Assembly (NCBI GenBank): GCA_004556255.1
Contig: SFHY01000078.1
Span: forward strand, 1 to 6,527
Direction of reading: 5' to 3'
Source: Lactobacillus delbrueckii
Lineage (GTDB): Bacteria; Bacillota; Bacilli; Lactobacillales; Lactobacillaceae
DNA: 6,527 nucleotides
The position numbers and the translations under genes were made by a program. The notes beneath the pieces are model-generated. The model did no database searches, had not been told where the DNA came from, and worked only from the letters and a program-made list of their open reading frames with translations. Below are positions 6,252-6,527 of this stretch, piece after piece. Numbering within the stretch: the stretch's first letter is position 1; each line of letters starts with the position of its first letter.

Positions 6252-6386
6252 TTACTTGTTTTCGTCCTTAGCAGCTTGGTTCAAGTAGTTTACAACTGCA
6301 GCTGCGTGAGCAACGCGTTCCTTAGCGTTAGAAGCGTTACGTGGACGACGGTGTGGGTTGATACCCGTGTGGATATTTCTTGACAT
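6252..6386 (-). CDS. Small basic protein of 44 residues, unrecognised, apparently highly expressed
   Basis: An ATG at 6384-6386 opens a 44-codon frame ending in TAA. The protein begins MSRNIHTGINPHRRPRNAS and ends NQAAKDENK. The N-terminal half is strongly basic (R3, R13, R14, R16, R24 and three His) and rich in Asn and Pro; residues about 18-40 are Ala-rich and probably helical. It has AAAGGA 9 bases before the ATG, a consensus-like promoter upstream and a strong terminator, so it is a complete one-gene unit. Codons are those of highly expressed lactobacillus genes (CGT for Arg, AAC for Asn, GCT for Ala, AAG, GAA). The composition would suit binding to RNA, ribosomes or another polyanion, but this is only an inference. 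I cannot name the family. Confidence 0.8.
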   Translation of the reverse strand: MSRNIHTGINPHRRPRNASNAKERVAHAAAVVNYLNQAAKDENK

Positions 6387-6395
6387 GTCTCTTCA

Positions 6396-6401
6396 TCCTT
6401 T
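6396..6401 (-). promoter_or_regulatory. Ribosome binding site of the 44-residue gene
   Basis: AAAGGA on the minus strand, 9 bases before the ATG at 6384-6386. It is the main support for translation of this short frame. Confidence 0.75.
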
Positions 6402-6405
6402 CATC

Positions 6406-6419
6406 GATTTTCGAAAATC
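6406..6419. repeat. Perfect 14-bp palindrome at the predicted 5' end of the small-gene transcript
   Basis: GATTTTCGAAAATC lies between the -10 box (6427-6432) and the ribosome binding site (6396-6401), starting about where transcription should begin. It could be an operator for a dimeric regulator or a 5' stabilising hairpin in the mRNA. Confidence 0.6.
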
Positions 6420-6426
6420 AGTAGTA

Positions 6427-6456
6427 ATTATACCCCTCTTCCCCCATGTTAGGCAA
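6427..6456 (-). promoter_or_regulatory. Promoter of the 44-residue gene
   Basis: On the minus strand TTGCCT (-35, 6451-6456) and a perfect TATAAT (-10, 6427-6432) are separated by 18 bp. This is the best vegetative promoter in the window and fits the high-expression codon use of the gene. To its right, up to 6527, I see no supportable gene. Confidence 0.75.
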
Positions 6457-6527
6457 GCCTTTTCGGCATTTCTTTGCCCCTCCAGCCCCTTTTTAGCTAA
6501 AAGCAAGGGCAAATATCTTCCGTCAGA

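Noticed and set aside
5219..6386. HNH gene plus the small basic gene as a two-gene defence or toxin-antitoxin unit
   Set aside because: A strong terminator (6199-6231) separates them, and the small protein looks constitutively highly expressed, so no operon is supported.
6485..6510. Inverted repeat GCCC...TTTTAGCTAAAA...GGGC near the right edge, with a minus-strand frame ending in TAG inside it
   Set aside because: The stem is interrupted and has no T run, so it is not a convincing terminator, and the nine codons visible before the TAG are too few to call a gene end.

Overview
The window looks like chromosome from a low-GC Gram-positive, most likely a lactobacillus and quite possibly Lactobacillus delbrueckii. 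The reasons are strong AAAGGAG/AAGGAGG ribosome binding sites, GC-rich third codon positions in several genes against AT-rich spacers, and a LysM plus NlpC/P60 cell-wall hydrolase with a Ser/Thr/Asn/Ala linker. The species is an inference. I see no transposase, integrase, tRNA, rRNA or CRISPR array.

Layout, left to right. At 2-496 (+) is the 3' end of an AT-rich gene of unknown function whose start lies outside the window. It converges on a bidirectional terminator (518-548) with a large minus-strand gene (567-3392) encoding a membrane-anchored c-di-GMP enzyme. That protein has about seven membrane helices, an intact GGDEF domain, a degenerate GGDEF domain, an EAL domain with its catalytic residues in place, and a C-terminal PAS-like extension. 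A 383-bp AT-rich spacer (3393-3775) holds its promoter region, a repeated AGGTAAAA motif, and the terminator of the next gene. At 3776-4990 (-) is a secreted peptidoglycan hydrolase with two LysM domains and an NlpC/P60 domain; a WalR-like box lies in its promoter. At 5219-6130 (-) is an HNH nuclease-like protein with an N-terminal zinc ribbon and a C-terminal coiled coil. At 6252-6386 (-) is a very short, basic, apparently highly expressed 44-residue protein with its own good promoter and terminator.

The four minus-strand genes each have their own terminator, so they look like separate transcription units and not an operon. No functional link between them is visible, and I see no evidence for a multi-gene system. 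The points most worth following are the architecture and promoter repeats of the GGDEF/EAL gene, the WalR-like box before the hydrolase, and the unrecognised 44-residue gene with a palindrome at its predicted transcript start.
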